This document shows, one piece after another, positions 52,233 to 61,248 of a stretch of 64,000 nt of DNA. The stretch lies in NCBI GenBank assembly GCA_035492775.1, contig DATJIW010000094.1, positions 19,662 through 83,661 of the forward strand, written 5' to 3'. The notes under the pieces were generated by a model. The model was not told the DNA's origin and made no database searches. It saw only the letters and a program-made list of their open reading frames with translations. The position numbers and the translations under genes were made by a program. Origin of the DNA: DATJFQ01 sp035492775 (GTDB taxonomy: Bacteria > Acidobacteriota > Vicinamibacteria > Vicinamibacterales > 2-12-FULL-66-21). How positions within the stretch are numbered: the stretch's first letter is position 1; each line of letters starts with the position of its first letter.

Positions 52233-53026
52233 GCGCGCCCCGCTCCGGCCGGCGCGATGACGCCTTCGAGCGGACTGCTGGCCGATGCGTACGATTTGCG
52301 CGGAATTCGTCCGGCCGCGAACGCCAGACGTCCAGCCTCGACGCCGAGCCTCATGGCGTGAGCCATGGCAACCGGATCCTGCGCGAGCGCAATCGCGGTG
52401 TTCATCAGAACGGCGTCGGCGCCGAGCTCCATCGCAATCGTCGCGTCCGATGCCGTGCCGACGCCCGCGTCCACGATCACCGGCACGCCCGCGTGTTCCT
52501 TGATGATCCGGATGTTATTCGGATTCTGAATCCCGAGGCCGGAGCCGATGGGAGCGCCGAGCGGCATCACGGCCGCCGCGCCCGCGTCCTCCAGCTTGCG
52601 GCACATGACGGGATCATCGTTGGTGTAGGGCAGGACGATGAAGCCTTCTTTCACCAGGACGCGCGTCGCCTCCAGCAGCGCCTCGTTGTCGGGGAAGAGC
52701 GTCCGCTCGTCGCCGATGACTTCCAGCTTCACCCACTCCGACAGACCCGCCTCTCGAGCCAGGCGCGCCGTGCGGATCGCGTCGACGGCCGTATAGCAGG
52801 CGGCGGTGTTCGGCAGCAGGAAGTAGCGTTTGGGATCGATGTAGTCGAGCAGCGACTCCTTGGTCCGGTCGCTGACGTTGACCCGTCGGACGGCGACCGT
52901 CACGACCTCGGCCCCGGAGGCGTCATGGGCCGCCGCCATCACCTGAGGCGTCGGGTATTTGCCGGTACCAATGAAGAGCCGCGAGTGGAACGTGCGGCCG
53001 GCGATGACGAGCGAATCAGCTTTCAT
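52229..53026 (-). CDS. thiG: Thiazole synthase
   Basis: ThiG forms the thiamine thiazole phosphate from 1-deoxyxylulose 5-phosphate, dehydroglycine and ThiS-thiocarboxylate. The 265-residue protein has SRLFIGTGKYPTPQVM near residue 17, the lysine in WVKLEVIGDERTLFPDN near 97 that forms the imine, MPLGAPIGSGLGI near 158, VIVDAGVGTASDA near 186 and ELGADAVLMNTAIA near 202. The ATG at 53026 gives the normal N-terminus; a frame extension upstream is an artefact. It follows thiS by 7 nt. ThiH/ThiO, ThiF and ThiE are not in this window. Confidence 0.95.
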   Translation of the reverse strand: MKADSLVIAGRTFHSRLFIGTGKYPTPQVMAAAHDASGAEVVTVAVRRVNVSDRTKESLLDYIDPKRYFLLPNTAACYTAVDAIRTARLAREAGLSEWVKLEVIGDERTLFPDNEALLEATRVLVKEGFIVLPYTNDDPVMCRKLEDAGAAAVMPLGAPIGSGLGIQNPNNIRIIKEHAGVPVIVDAGVGTASDATIAMELGADAVLMNTAIALAQDPVAMAHAMRLGVEAGRLAFAAGRIPRKSYASASSPLEGVIAPAGAGRA

Positions 53027-53033
53027 TGCGAGG

Positions 53034-53234
53034 CTAGCCGCCGCCGACGAAATTGACCACTTCGATGGCGTCCCCGTCGGCAAGCGGGGTCGTCGCGTAC
53101 GCACTGCGCTTCACTACGACCAGGTTCCGTTCGACGGCGACGCGCCGCGCGTCGATGTCGAGCTGCGCGAGCAGCGCCGCGATGTTCGAACAATTCTGAA
53201 CGGCGAGCGGCTCGCCGTTCACTATAATGGTCAT
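53034..53234 (-). CDS. thiS: Sulfur carrier protein ThiS
   Basis: A 66-residue ubiquitin-like sulfur carrier that delivers sulfur to ThiG after adenylation. It starts MTIIVNGEPLAV and ends IEVVNFVGGG; the C-terminal Gly-Gly pair is the site of thiocarboxylate formation, here followed by one extra Gly. It is the first gene of the minus-strand thiS-thiG-methyltransferase group and is divergent from the sulfatase-like gene; both promoters would lie in the short space 53228-53260, where TATAAT occurs at 53248-53253. Confidence 0.93.
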   Translation of the reverse strand: MTIIVNGEPLAVQNCSNIAALLAQLDIDARRVAVERNLVVVKRSAYATTPLADGDAIEVVNFVGGG

Positions 53235-53305
53235 CTCGATCGGAGCCTATAATTCGCAACCTGCAAAGTCAATGCGGTCGCCGATGCCTGCTCGGCGCAC
53301 TCGCG

Positions 53306-54655
53306 TTGTCGGCGGGGCTCGGTGTCGCGTGCCACCACCCGTCAGACCTGCCGTTCGGTTCGAGTCACCCGGACGTCATCCTCATCACGATCGATGCGCT
53401 GCGCGCCGATCACCTCGGCCTCTACGGGTACGAGCGGCCGACCTCTCCGCATCTCGATGCGCTCGCTCGAGAAGCGGTCGTGGTCCGCAGCGACATTTCG
53501 CAGGCGCCCTTTACGAAGGCGTCGATGGCGTCGCTGTTCACCGGCCTGTTTCCGTCTTCACACAAGGCCTACACCATTTCGCGATCGTTCGACGAAACGA
53601 TGCACGGGACCGTGTCGGGCGCGCTGCCGCAGACCGACGTGCTCGATTCGCAACTCTGGACGATGGCATCGGGGTTCGCCGGCGCCGGCTACCAGACGAT
53701 CGGCCTGAATACGAACCCGTTCCTTCTGAAGGAATTCGGGTTCGCGAAGGGCTTCGCCGACTACGAATTCCTGAACAACGGCAGCGATCTCGCGACCGCA
53801 GACGAGGTCGTCGCCCGCGGACTCGACCGAATCGATCACCGCGCCGCCGGGCGGCCCACCTTTCTGTGGATGCATCTGATGGAGCCTCACAGTCCGTACA
53901 CACCACCGGCGAGCGTGCGCGCGTTGTTTCCGCCGCGCACCCCCGCGCGGCTCGCCACGCCCGGCCAGATACCGGAGTGGATCGAGCAGAACCGCTCGCT
54001 GGACGCGAACTTCTACGAGAGTCTCTATGATGGCGAGATCCGATCTGCAGACGATGCCCTCGGAACCCTGTTCGAGGGTCTTCGGAAGCGCGGCTTGTGG
54101 GATCGGCTTGTGCTCGTCGTGACGGCCGATCATGGCGAGGAGTTTCTCGATCACGGTGGCTTCGAGCACAACCGTACCCTGTACGACGAGATGGTGCACG
54201 TCCCCCTCATCGTAAAGGCGCCGAGCCTCGCACCGGCAGTGCGGGACGTCGAAACCGAAGCCGTCGACCTCGCGCCGACGCTTGCGCGTGTCGCGGGCGT
54301 CACGCCGCCCGCCGGACTCGCGGGCGCGGACATCTGGCCCGCACTGCAGGGCAGGTCAGCGGGCGAGCCGATGGCCTTTGCCGAACGCCCCGGCGAGATC
54401 TACATGCTGCGGACGCGCGAATGGAAGTTCATCTCGAACCTCGAGGCGCACCACGAGCTGTACCACCTGACCGCAGATCCGCTCGAACTGCAGAACGTGG
54501 CACCCTTCGAGCAGGAACGCACGCGTCAGATGCGAAACCGGCTCGCCGGACTGGTCGCCACGGCGTACGAGGCCGGGCGGCACGTTCGCGGTCAGCTCGC
54601 GCCGATTTCCCCGCGCGTCCTCAGCCGTCTCAAATCGCTCGGATACGTCCGGTAA
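53306..54655 (+). CDS. Sulfatase/alkaline-phosphatase superfamily protein, probable lipoprotein
   Basis: A 449-residue protein with metal-binding segments VILITIDALRADHLG near residue 24, VVTADHGEEFLDHGG near 258 and FEHNRTLYDEMVHVPLI. The usual formylglycine motif CxPxR is not present; the equivalent site reads SQAPFTKASMASLFTGLFP, so a Thr or Ser may be the nucleophile, as in phospho-transferases of this superfamily. The frame upstream of TTG 53306 encodes RCLLGALALSAG leading to LGVAC, a good lipobox. The true start may therefore be a non-AUG codon near 53261, just after a TATAAT box. The last 26 nt overlap the convergent glycosyltransferase. Confidence 0.8.
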   Translation: MSAGLGVACHHPSDLPFGSSHPDVILITIDALRADHLGLYGYERPTSPHLDALAREAVVVRSDISQAPFTKASMASLFTGLFPSSHKAYTISRSFDETMHGTVSGALPQTDVLDSQLWTMASGFAGAGYQTIGLNTNPFLLKEFGFAKGFADYEFLNNGSDLATADEVVARGLDRIDHRAAGRPTFLWMHLMEPHSPYTPPASVRALFPPRTPARLATPGQIPEWIEQNRSLDANFYESLYDGEIRSADDALGTLFEGLRKRGLWDRLVLVVTADHGEEFLDHGGFEHNRTLYDEMVHVPLIVKAPSLAPAVRDVETEAVDLAPTLARVAGVTPPAGLAGADIWPALQGRSAGEPMAFAERPGEIYMLRTREWKFISNLEAHHELYHLTADPLELQNVAPFEQERTRQMRNRLAGLVATAYEAGRHVRGQLAPISPRVLSRLKSLGYVR

Positions 54656-55985
54656 TCGCAGCCCCGAACATCGCCGCGATGGCCTCGAGCGTTTCGCGGT
54701 GGTCGTCGCGCAGGTGCGCGGGCACGCGAATGCCGGACGGTATCGGCCGCGTCCGCGCATCCTCCATAGCCCGCTCGTAGTCGTCTGCCATTCGTTCGAC
54801 GGTGTGTTCGCGCGACCACCACGCGGCGGCCGCGCGGCCCAGTGACTCGCGCAACGGCTGATCCGCGGCGAGACGGCGCATCGCGAGGCGCAGGGAATGA
54901 TCCTCGTCAAGGATATCGATCGCGACGCAGACCGGATCGGCCGGCTGATTCGGCTGCCACGTCCGGGGATCGATCGACGGGACGCTGCCCTGGTGCAGCA
55001 GGTCGATGATCACTGTGGGCCGCCCGGCCGCAAGCGCACGCAGCCACGGTCCTGAGGTCTCACGCGCGGTCGGCCATCGCAGATTCAGCGTGACGTCGCA
55101 CGCTGCGATGTAGTCCGTCAGCTCGTTGTCCGTGTCGAGATATCCGGTTGCGACGATCGGCCCCGCCGCCTTGCGGTGCGCCGCTAACGCAGCCGTGAGG
55201 TCGTAGTGAGAGGCGGGCGTCCCTGCCAGGAGCAAGTGTGCTCCAGGGATGGCAGGGGTAACTGCCTCGAACGCATCGAGGATCGGATCGATGCGTTTCT
55301 CGGGAGAGAGTCCGCCGAAAACGCCGAAAAGCACGGCCTCTTCAGGTATTCCATGCTGGCCGCGCACCCGCGCGCGGGCCAACCGCTCGCGTTGCGCGTC
55401 GACCGGTTCGCCTTCACCCAGCCTGACGGTAGAAACCCGCTCCGCGAGCGCGGCGTCGCCCTCGAGATGGCTCCGCAATTCGACGGCCGAGCCATCGCCG
55501 TGCGTCACGACCAGTCGAGCGGTCGCGATGAGGGAACGGACCAGCGGCCATTGGTAAAAAAGCGCGCTGTCGAACCCGCTGACGGCCAGCTCGGCGAGGT
55601 CGACGCTGCCCCCCGGCTCATCGAACGCGAACTCGGCACGGTAGTCGTTCGGGCGCCGCTCGCGCAAGAGCAGCGCCGCCCGCGCGTGGTGCAGATGCGT
55701 GTCGTGCAGCGCGACCAGGCCGGGGTATCGGAATGCATACGGCCACTCGTAGTCGTGGTGCGAGGAGTTGCCGAACTGGTACACGTTCAAGTCATACGGC
55801 CGCTGGGCGTGCCGCCACACGAAATCGTGCGCCGAACGCTCGTGGTCCGCGACTCGAATGACGGATTGATCGACGTAGACGTCGATCTCGTACCCCCGCC
55901 GGCGGAGGACGTCCACCAGCTCCGCGGTACGGCCCGCGATGCCCGATTTAACGGGTGGAACCGGGCTGAACCACGCTACGCGCAT
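54630..55985 (-). CDS. GT4-family glycosyltransferase
   Basis: A GT-B glycosyltransferase of 451 residues. MRVAWFSPVPPVKSGIAGRT is the start at 55985, and LVALHDTHLHHARAALLLRE is near residue 89. FGVFGGLSPEKRIDPILDAF is near 225 and TARETSGPWLRALAAGRPTVI near 310, in place of the usual EGxP donor loop. It resembles glycosyltransferases found in biofilm and polysaccharide clusters. An in-frame ATG at 56063 is rejected as it gives no family N-terminus. It overlaps the sulfatase-like gene's 3' end by 26 nt and is divergent from nuoA. Confidence 0.85.
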   Translation of the reverse strand: MRVAWFSPVPPVKSGIAGRTAELVDVLRRRGYEIDVYVDQSVIRVADHERSAHDFVWRHAQRPYDLNVYQFGNSSHHDYEWPYAFRYPGLVALHDTHLHHARAALLLRERRPNDYRAEFAFDEPGGSVDLAELAVSGFDSALFYQWPLVRSLIATARLVVTHGDGSAVELRSHLEGDAALAERVSTVRLGEGEPVDAQRERLARARVRGQHGIPEEAVLFGVFGGLSPEKRIDPILDAFEAVTPAIPGAHLLLAGTPASHYDLTAALAAHRKAAGPIVATGYLDTDNELTDYIAACDVTLNLRWPTARETSGPWLRALAAGRPTVIIDLLHQGSVPSIDPRTWQPNQPADPVCVAIDILDEDHSLRLAMRRLAADQPLRESLGRAAAAWWSREHTVERMADDYERAMEDARTRPIPSGIRVPAHLRDDHRETLEAIAAMFGAAITGRIRAI

Positions 55986-56044
55986 GCTGAAACGATTGTG
56001 ATAGCATGCGGGGGTTGAGCGGTTGAGAAAAGATTCACAAGCGC

Positions 56045-56410
56045 ATGCACGGCTGGTTTCCAATCCTCATTATGATCGTGTTCGCCACCGGCTTCGCAGC
56101 CTTCAATATCGTGCTGTCGAGGCTGGTCGGGCCGAAGCGACCGACTGCTGAAAAGCTCGCCGCCTACGAGTGCGGGATGCCGCCCGTCGGCGACGCGCGC
56201 GACCGGCACCCCGTCAAGTTCTACCTGGTCGCGATGGTCTTCCTCCTCTTCGACATCGAGGTGGCGTTCCTGTATCCGTGGGCGCTCGCGATCCGCCAGC
56301 TGCGCTGGACCGGCTTCATTCAACTCGTCGTCTTTTTCGCCATCCTGCTGGCCGGCTACATCTATATATGGCGCAAAGGCGTGCTCGACTGGGGACATCA
56401 CAGGTTCTGA
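56045..56410 (+). CDS. nuoA: NADH-quinone oxidoreductase subunit A
   Basis: Small membrane subunit of complex I, 121 residues, with three helices. Signatures are KLAAYECGMPPVG near residue 37 and PVKFYLVAMVFLLFDIEVAFLYPWA near 56 in two runs. It begins the nuo operon. The ATG is preceded by a purine-rich stretch but no strong ribosome site. Confidence 0.95.
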   Translation: MHGWFPILIMIVFATGFAAFNIVLSRLVGPKRPTAEKLAAYECGMPPVGDARDRHPVKFYLVAMVFLLFDIEVAFLYPWALAIRQLRWTGFIQLVVFFAILLAGYIYIWRKGVLDWGHHRF

Positions 56411-56414
56411 CGCG

Positions 56415-56942
<528 letters not shown>

Positions 56943-56946
56943 CGCG

Positions 56947-57516
56947 ATGGACGGCCAGGCGATTGTCGATCTGCTGAAGGGCGGCTATCCGGAAGGCGCG
57001 ATCGAAATCGCGCCGAGCGGCGACGGCATGCCGTCCGTCTATGTCGCGCGCGAGCATCTACAGGCCGTCTGCCGGGATCTTCGCGACCGTCCCGAGCTGC
57101 GATTCGCATTTGCCGCGGACGTCACCGCCGTCGACTTCATGCCGCGGGAACCGCGCTACGAGGTGGTGTACCACGTGGCCAGCCTGGGCCTGGCCGGTTT
57201 CGGCGACGCGCCGAATCGGCTTCGCATCAAGGTTCGCGTGCCCGGCAACGATCCACGCATACCGACGACGACGACGGTGTGGCCGGCGATGAACTGGGCC
57301 GAGCGCGAACTCTGGGACATGTTCGGCGTCCACGTCGAAGGCCACCCGGACATGCGGCGCATCCTCATGCCGGACGACTGGGAGGGTTATCCGGGGCGCA
57401 AGGACTATCCCGTCCAAATCAAAAAGCCGTACAAAGTATTCGAGCCGCTGCAGCTCACGCAGGAAGAGTTCGTCGAGAACGTGCAGGCGACGCGCGATCG
57501 CGCGCGGCAGGAGTAG
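56947..57516 (+). CDS. nuoC: NADH-quinone oxidoreductase subunit C
   Basis: A 189-residue subunit of the hydrophilic arm. It has RYEVVYHVASLGLAGFGD near residue 64, VWPAMNWAERELWDMFGVHVEGHPD near 115 in two runs, and RRILMPDDWEGYPGRKDYPV near 137, the family's most conserved block. It is separate from nuoD, unlike the fused NuoCD of E. coli, and gmhA lies between the two. Confidence 0.95.
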   Translation: MDGQAIVDLLKGGYPEGAIEIAPSGDGMPSVYVAREHLQAVCRDLRDRPELRFAFAADVTAVDFMPREPRYEVVYHVASLGLAGFGDAPNRLRIKVRVPGNDPRIPTTTTVWPAMNWAERELWDMFGVHVEGHPDMRRILMPDDWEGYPGRKDYPVQIKKPYKVFEPLQLTQEEFVENVQATRDRARQE

Positions 57517-57522
57517 CCCCGC

Positions 57523-58101
57523 GTGACCGACGACGCGCGCCTGGCGGATGCGGCGTGCGCGGCCGCAATCGCGCTGCACGAACGCGTCCGGCAGGACCTC
57601 GGGCCGACACTCGCGGCGGCAGCCGCCATGCGCGATGCGCTGGCCGCGGGACGAAAGGTGCTGGTGTTCGGCAACGGTGGGAGCGCGTCCGACGCGCAGC
57701 ACTTTGCGGCGGAGCTGGTCGGGCGTTTCCAGCGCGAACGCCGCGCGATGGCCGCGGTCGCGTTGACAACGGATACGAGCATCCTCACCGCGCTGGCGAA
57801 CGATTATTCGTTCGAGGTGGTGTTTACGCGTCAGGTGGAAGCGCTGGGGCAACCGGGCGACGTCGCGCTGGGGATCACCACGAGCGGCGGGTCGCCGAAC
57901 GTGATTGCTGCGCTGCGGACCGCCCGCGCGCAGCAGATGAGGACGATCGCGTTGACGGGCCGCGACGGCGGAGGTGCCGGAGCGGCCGCCGACATTCACG
58001 TGAACGTGCCGGCCCAAAGCACCGCACGCGTGCAGGAAGTGCATCGGACGCTCATGCACATCATGTGCGAACTGATTGAGAACGGAGCCAGCAGCCGGTA
58101 A
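57523..58101 (+). CDS. gmhA: Sedoheptulose-7-phosphate isomerase inserted in the nuo operon
   Basis: SIS-domain isomerase of 192 residues that converts sedoheptulose 7-phosphate to D-glycero-D-manno-heptose 7-phosphate, the first step towards ADP-heptose. Motifs are VLVFGNGGSASDAQHFAAEL near residue 47, TANDYSFE-like LTALANDYSFEVVF near 89, LGITTSGGSPNVIAAL near 115 and a C-terminal VQEVHRTLMHIMCELIE near 171. The GTG start is 6 nt after nuoC. Its product is the substrate of RfaE1, encoded at the start of the window. A GmhA homologue such as DiaA is a less likely alternative. Confidence 0.9.
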   Translation: MTDDARLADAACAAAIALHERVRQDLGPTLAAAAAMRDALAAGRKVLVFGNGGSASDAQHFAAELVGRFQRERRAMAAVALTTDTSILTALANDYSFEVVFTRQVEALGQPGDVALGITTSGGSPNVIAALRTARAQQMRTIALTGRDGGGAGAAADIHVNVPAQSTARVQEVHRTLMHIMCELIENGASSR

Positions 58102-58162
58102 CCCGGTTGCAGCATCCAGTCAGGCTGGGAATGGGCAGCCGGAGCTGGAAACTGATCTTGTT

Positions 58163-59350
58163 ATGCCTGAATTACGCAGCGAAACGATGACCGTCAACAT
58201 GGGGCCGCAGCACCCCAGCACGCACGGCGTGCTGCGCCTCATCCTGGAACTCTCGGGCGAGACCGTCATCAGCGCGGACGCGACCATCGGGTTCCTGCAC
58301 ACCGGCATCGAAAAGACTGCCGAGCAGAAGAAATGGCAGCAGGTGATTCCGCTCGTCGAGCGGATGGACTACCTCGGTGCGCAGTCGAACTCGCTGGCAT
58401 TCGCGCTGGCGGTCGAGCGGCTGATGGGTGTCGAGGACCGGATGCCGCAGCGGGTCAAGGACATCCGTGTCCTGCTCGTCGAACTCCAGCGTATTTCGAG
58501 CCACCTCGTGTCGCTCGGCACCCACGCGCTGGAGATCGGCGCGGTCTCGGTGATGATGTACTGCTTCCGGGAGCGGGAACTCATCCTCAACCTGAACGAA
58601 ATGATTGCCGGCTTCCGGATGTTCCCCAGCTACATCCGGATCGGCGGCCTGCGTGAGGATCTGCCGCCCGGGTTTCACGCGGCGGTCGACGCATTTCTCG
58701 ACCGGTTCCCCTCCAAGATCGACGAGTACGAGGCGCTGCTGACCAGGAACCAGATCTGGATCAAGCGCACGCGTGACGTCGGCGTGATGTCGCGCGAGGA
58801 TACGGTTGCCTACGGCCTGGTCGGACCTATCCTGCGTGCGGTCGGCGTCGGCTATGACGTGCGGAAGGCGCTTCCCTACAGCGGATACGAGACGTACGAT
58901 TTCGACGTGCCGGTCCAACAGAACGGCGACGTTTACGATCGGTACCTCGTCCGGATGGAAGAGATGCGGCAGAGCGTGCGCATTGCCAAGCAGGCGATCG
59001 CACGCATCACGCCCCGCGGGCAGTACGACATCGAGGATTACCGCATCGTCCCGCCGCCGAAGGACAAGGTCTATTCGGAGATGGAAGCGCTCATTCAGCA
59101 CTTCCTGATCTACTCGCAGGGCTTCACGGTGCCGCCGGGCGACGCCTATGTGCCTGTCGAGGGGCCGCGCGGCGAGCACGGCTTCTACATCTACTCGGAC
59201 GGGTCGAACCGCCCGTATCGCGTCAAGCTGCGGGCGCCGAGCTTCTACGCCTGCCAGGCCGTGCCCAAGATGATCGAGGGCGGCATGATCGCGGACGTGA
59301 TCGCGGTGATCGGCTCGACCGACGTGGTCATGGGAGACACGGATCGATGA
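58163..59350 (+). CDS. nuoD: NADH-quinone oxidoreductase subunit D
   Basis: A 395-residue subunit that forms the quinone-binding cavity with NuoB. It has TVNMGPQHPSTHGVLRLIL near residue 10, GFLHTGIEKTAEQKKW near 38, RMDYLGAQSNSLAFALAVE near 62 and a C-terminal YRVKLRAPSFYACQAVPKM. ATG 58163 is chosen because it precedes the conserved N-terminus; a TTG upstream would add a non-conserved 29 residues that overlap gmhA. The 61-nt gap after gmhA is the largest in this operon. It overlaps nuoE by 4 nt. Confidence 0.96.
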   Translation: MPELRSETMTVNMGPQHPSTHGVLRLILELSGETVISADATIGFLHTGIEKTAEQKKWQQVIPLVERMDYLGAQSNSLAFALAVERLMGVEDRMPQRVKDIRVLLVELQRISSHLVSLGTHALEIGAVSVMMYCFRERELILNLNEMIAGFRMFPSYIRIGGLREDLPPGFHAAVDAFLDRFPSKIDEYEALLTRNQIWIKRTRDVGVMSREDTVAYGLVGPILRAVGVGYDVRKALPYSGYETYDFDVPVQQNGDVYDRYLVRMEEMRQSVRIAKQAIARITPRGQYDIEDYRIVPPPKDKVYSEMEALIQHFLIYSQGFTVPPGDAYVPVEGPRGEHGFYIYSDGSNRPYRVKLRAPSFYACQAVPKMIEGGMIADVIAVIGSTDVVMGDTDR

Positions 59351-59949
59351 GTTTCCATCCCCTGATGCCATACGGCGAGGGCTGGCACAAATCCGAGCGG
59401 CAGTTCGTGGACGAGGGACAACCGTTCGTCTTCACGCCGGAGCGGGCCGCGGCGCTCGAGGAGATCTGCAGCAAGTATCCGCCCGAGCAGCGAAAGTCGG
59501 CCGTGCTGGCCGCGCTGTATCTCGTCCAGGAGCAGCAGGGATACCTGACGGGGAGCGGGATGCGGCACGTAGCCGAGTTCCTGCGCATCACGCCCGCCGA
59601 AGTCGAAGACGTCGCCACTTACTACGTGATGTTCTACAAGGCGCCGGTCGGCAAATACGTGCTGCAGGTGTGCCGGACGCTGTCGTGCGCGCTCGCGGGC
59701 GCCGAGCGCGTCGTCGAGTCGCTCAGCGGGAAGCTGGGGATTGGTGTCGGCGAAACGGACGCGTCGGGGATGTTCACGCTGCTCGAGTTCGAATGCCTCG
59801 GCGCGTGCGATCGGGCCCCGGTCGTCATGGTGAACAACGAGCACTGGCACGAACAGGCGACACCCGAGAACTGCTCGAAGCTGGTGGACGACCTCAAGGC
59901 CCGCGGCCCCGCGGCCCTGTCCGGTTGTCATCTGCACGTGGAGCGCTGA
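59347..59949 (+). CDS. nuoE: NADH-quinone oxidoreductase subunit E
   Basis: A 200-residue thioredoxin-fold subunit with a 2Fe-2S cluster. The four ligands are visible as CRTLSC near residue 115 and CLGAC near 155. VEDVATYYVMFYKAPVGKY precedes the first pair. It belongs to the NADH dehydrogenase module with NuoF. The N-terminal ~15 residues (MSFHPLMPYGEGWHK) are longer than average. Confidence 0.95.
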   Translation: MSFHPLMPYGEGWHKSERQFVDEGQPFVFTPERAAALEEICSKYPPEQRKSAVLAALYLVQEQQGYLTGSGMRHVAEFLRITPAEVEDVATYYVMFYKAPVGKYVLQVCRTLSCALAGAERVVESLSGKLGIGVGETDASGMFTLLEFECLGACDRAPVVMVNNEHWHEQATPENCSKLVDDLKARGPAALSGCHLHVER

Positions 59950-59955
59950 ACGCAA

Positions 59956-61248
59956 ATGGACCCGATTCTCACGCGATACGTGAAAGAGCCGAACGGCTAC
60001 ACCCTCGACTTTTATGTGAAACACGAGGGCTACCAGGCGCTGAAGAAGGCCCTGTCGATGCCGCCGGCCGACGTCATCGAAACCGTGAAGGCGTCAGGTC
60101 TGCGCGGACGTGGCGGCGCCGGCTTCCCGACGGGTATGAAATGGCAGTTCGTCGACAAGAAGAGCGAGCCACGGTACATCGCGTGTAACGCCGACGAGAG
60201 CGAGCCCGGTACGTTCAAGGATCACGTGCTGATGGAGCGCAATCCTCACCTGCTGTTCGAGGGCTGCCTCATTGGCTGCTGGGCCATCGGCGCGAAGGTC
60301 GCCTACATCTATATCCGCGGCGAGTTCTATCACGTGCAGCGCGTGCTCGAAGCGGAGCTCGCCAAGGCGTACGCACAGGGCTACGCCGGGAAGAACGTGA
60401 TGGGCTCCGGCTGGGACTGCGACATCGTCATTCATCGCGGGGCCGGCGCCTACGAAGCGGGCGAGGAGACGGCGCTGATCGAGTCGCTCGAAGGCAAGCG
60501 GGCGCAGCCGCGCATCAAGCCGCCGTTTCCCGCCGTCGAAGGGCTCTACAACAAACCGACGGCCGTCAACAACGTCGAAACGCTCTGCAACCTGCCGTCG
60601 ATCATCACGAACGGCGCGGAATGGTTCGCTTCGATGGGGCCCGAAAAAAACGGCGGACCGAAGCTGTACTGCGTGAGCGGGCACGTCAAGCGGCCTGGCG
60701 TGTACGAAGCGTCGATGAACACGACGCTGAAGGAAATCATTTTCGGCATGGCCGGCGGCATTCGGGACGGACATCAATTGAAGGCCGTCATCCCCGGCGG
60801 TTCGTCCGTCCCAATCCTGCTGCCCGATCAACTCGATATCCCCGCGAGCTTCGATGCCGTGCAGAAGGCCGGCTCGATGCTCGGGTCGGCGGGCATCATC
60901 GTGATGGACGAGACCACCTGCATGGTGTGGGCGGCGCAGAATCTGATGCACTTCTACATGCACGAGTCGTGCGGCAAGTGCACGCCGTGCCGCGAGGGCG
61001 GCGACTGGCTCTACAAGATTCTGTCGAAGATCGAGCGCGGAGAAGGGGAGATGCGCGACCTGGATCTCCTGACGAGCATCTCGAACAACATCGCCGGCAA
61101 GACGCTGTGCGCGTTCGGCGATGCGGAAGCGACGCCGCCGCTGACCACGCTGAAGCATTTCCGGGCGGAGTACGAGGCGCACATCCGTGAAGGCCGCTGC
61201 ACCGTTCCGGCCGACTGGCGCGCGCGCGGCGCGGTGGCGGTGCACTGA
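59956..61248 (+). CDS. nuoF: NADH-quinone oxidoreductase subunit F
   Basis: A 430-residue subunit that binds NADH, FMN and a 4Fe-4S cluster. Conserved blocks are GLRGRGGAGFPTGMKW near residue 49, NADESEPGTFKDHVLMERNP near 77, GAGAYEAGEETALIESLEG near 163, KPTAVNNVETLCNLP near 200 and the cluster motif ESCGKCTPCREGG near 337. The stop overlaps the nuoH ATG by one base, so nuoG is not in its usual place here. Confidence 0.97.
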   Translation: MDPILTRYVKEPNGYTLDFYVKHEGYQALKKALSMPPADVIETVKASGLRGRGGAGFPTGMKWQFVDKKSEPRYIACNADESEPGTFKDHVLMERNPHLLFEGCLIGCWAIGAKVAYIYIRGEFYHVQRVLEAELAKAYAQGYAGKNVMGSGWDCDIVIHRGAGAYEAGEETALIESLEGKRAQPRIKPPFPAVEGLYNKPTAVNNVETLCNLPSIITNGAEWFASMGPEKNGGPKLYCVSGHVKRPGVYEASMNTTLKEIIFGMAGGIRDGHQLKAVIPGGSSVPILLPDQLDIPASFDAVQKAGSMLGSAGIIVMDETTCMVWAAQNLMHFYMHESCGKCTPCREGGDWLYKILSKIERGEGEMRDLDLLTSISNNIAGKTLCAFGDAEATPPLTTLKHFRAEYEAHIREGRCTVPADWRARGAVAVH

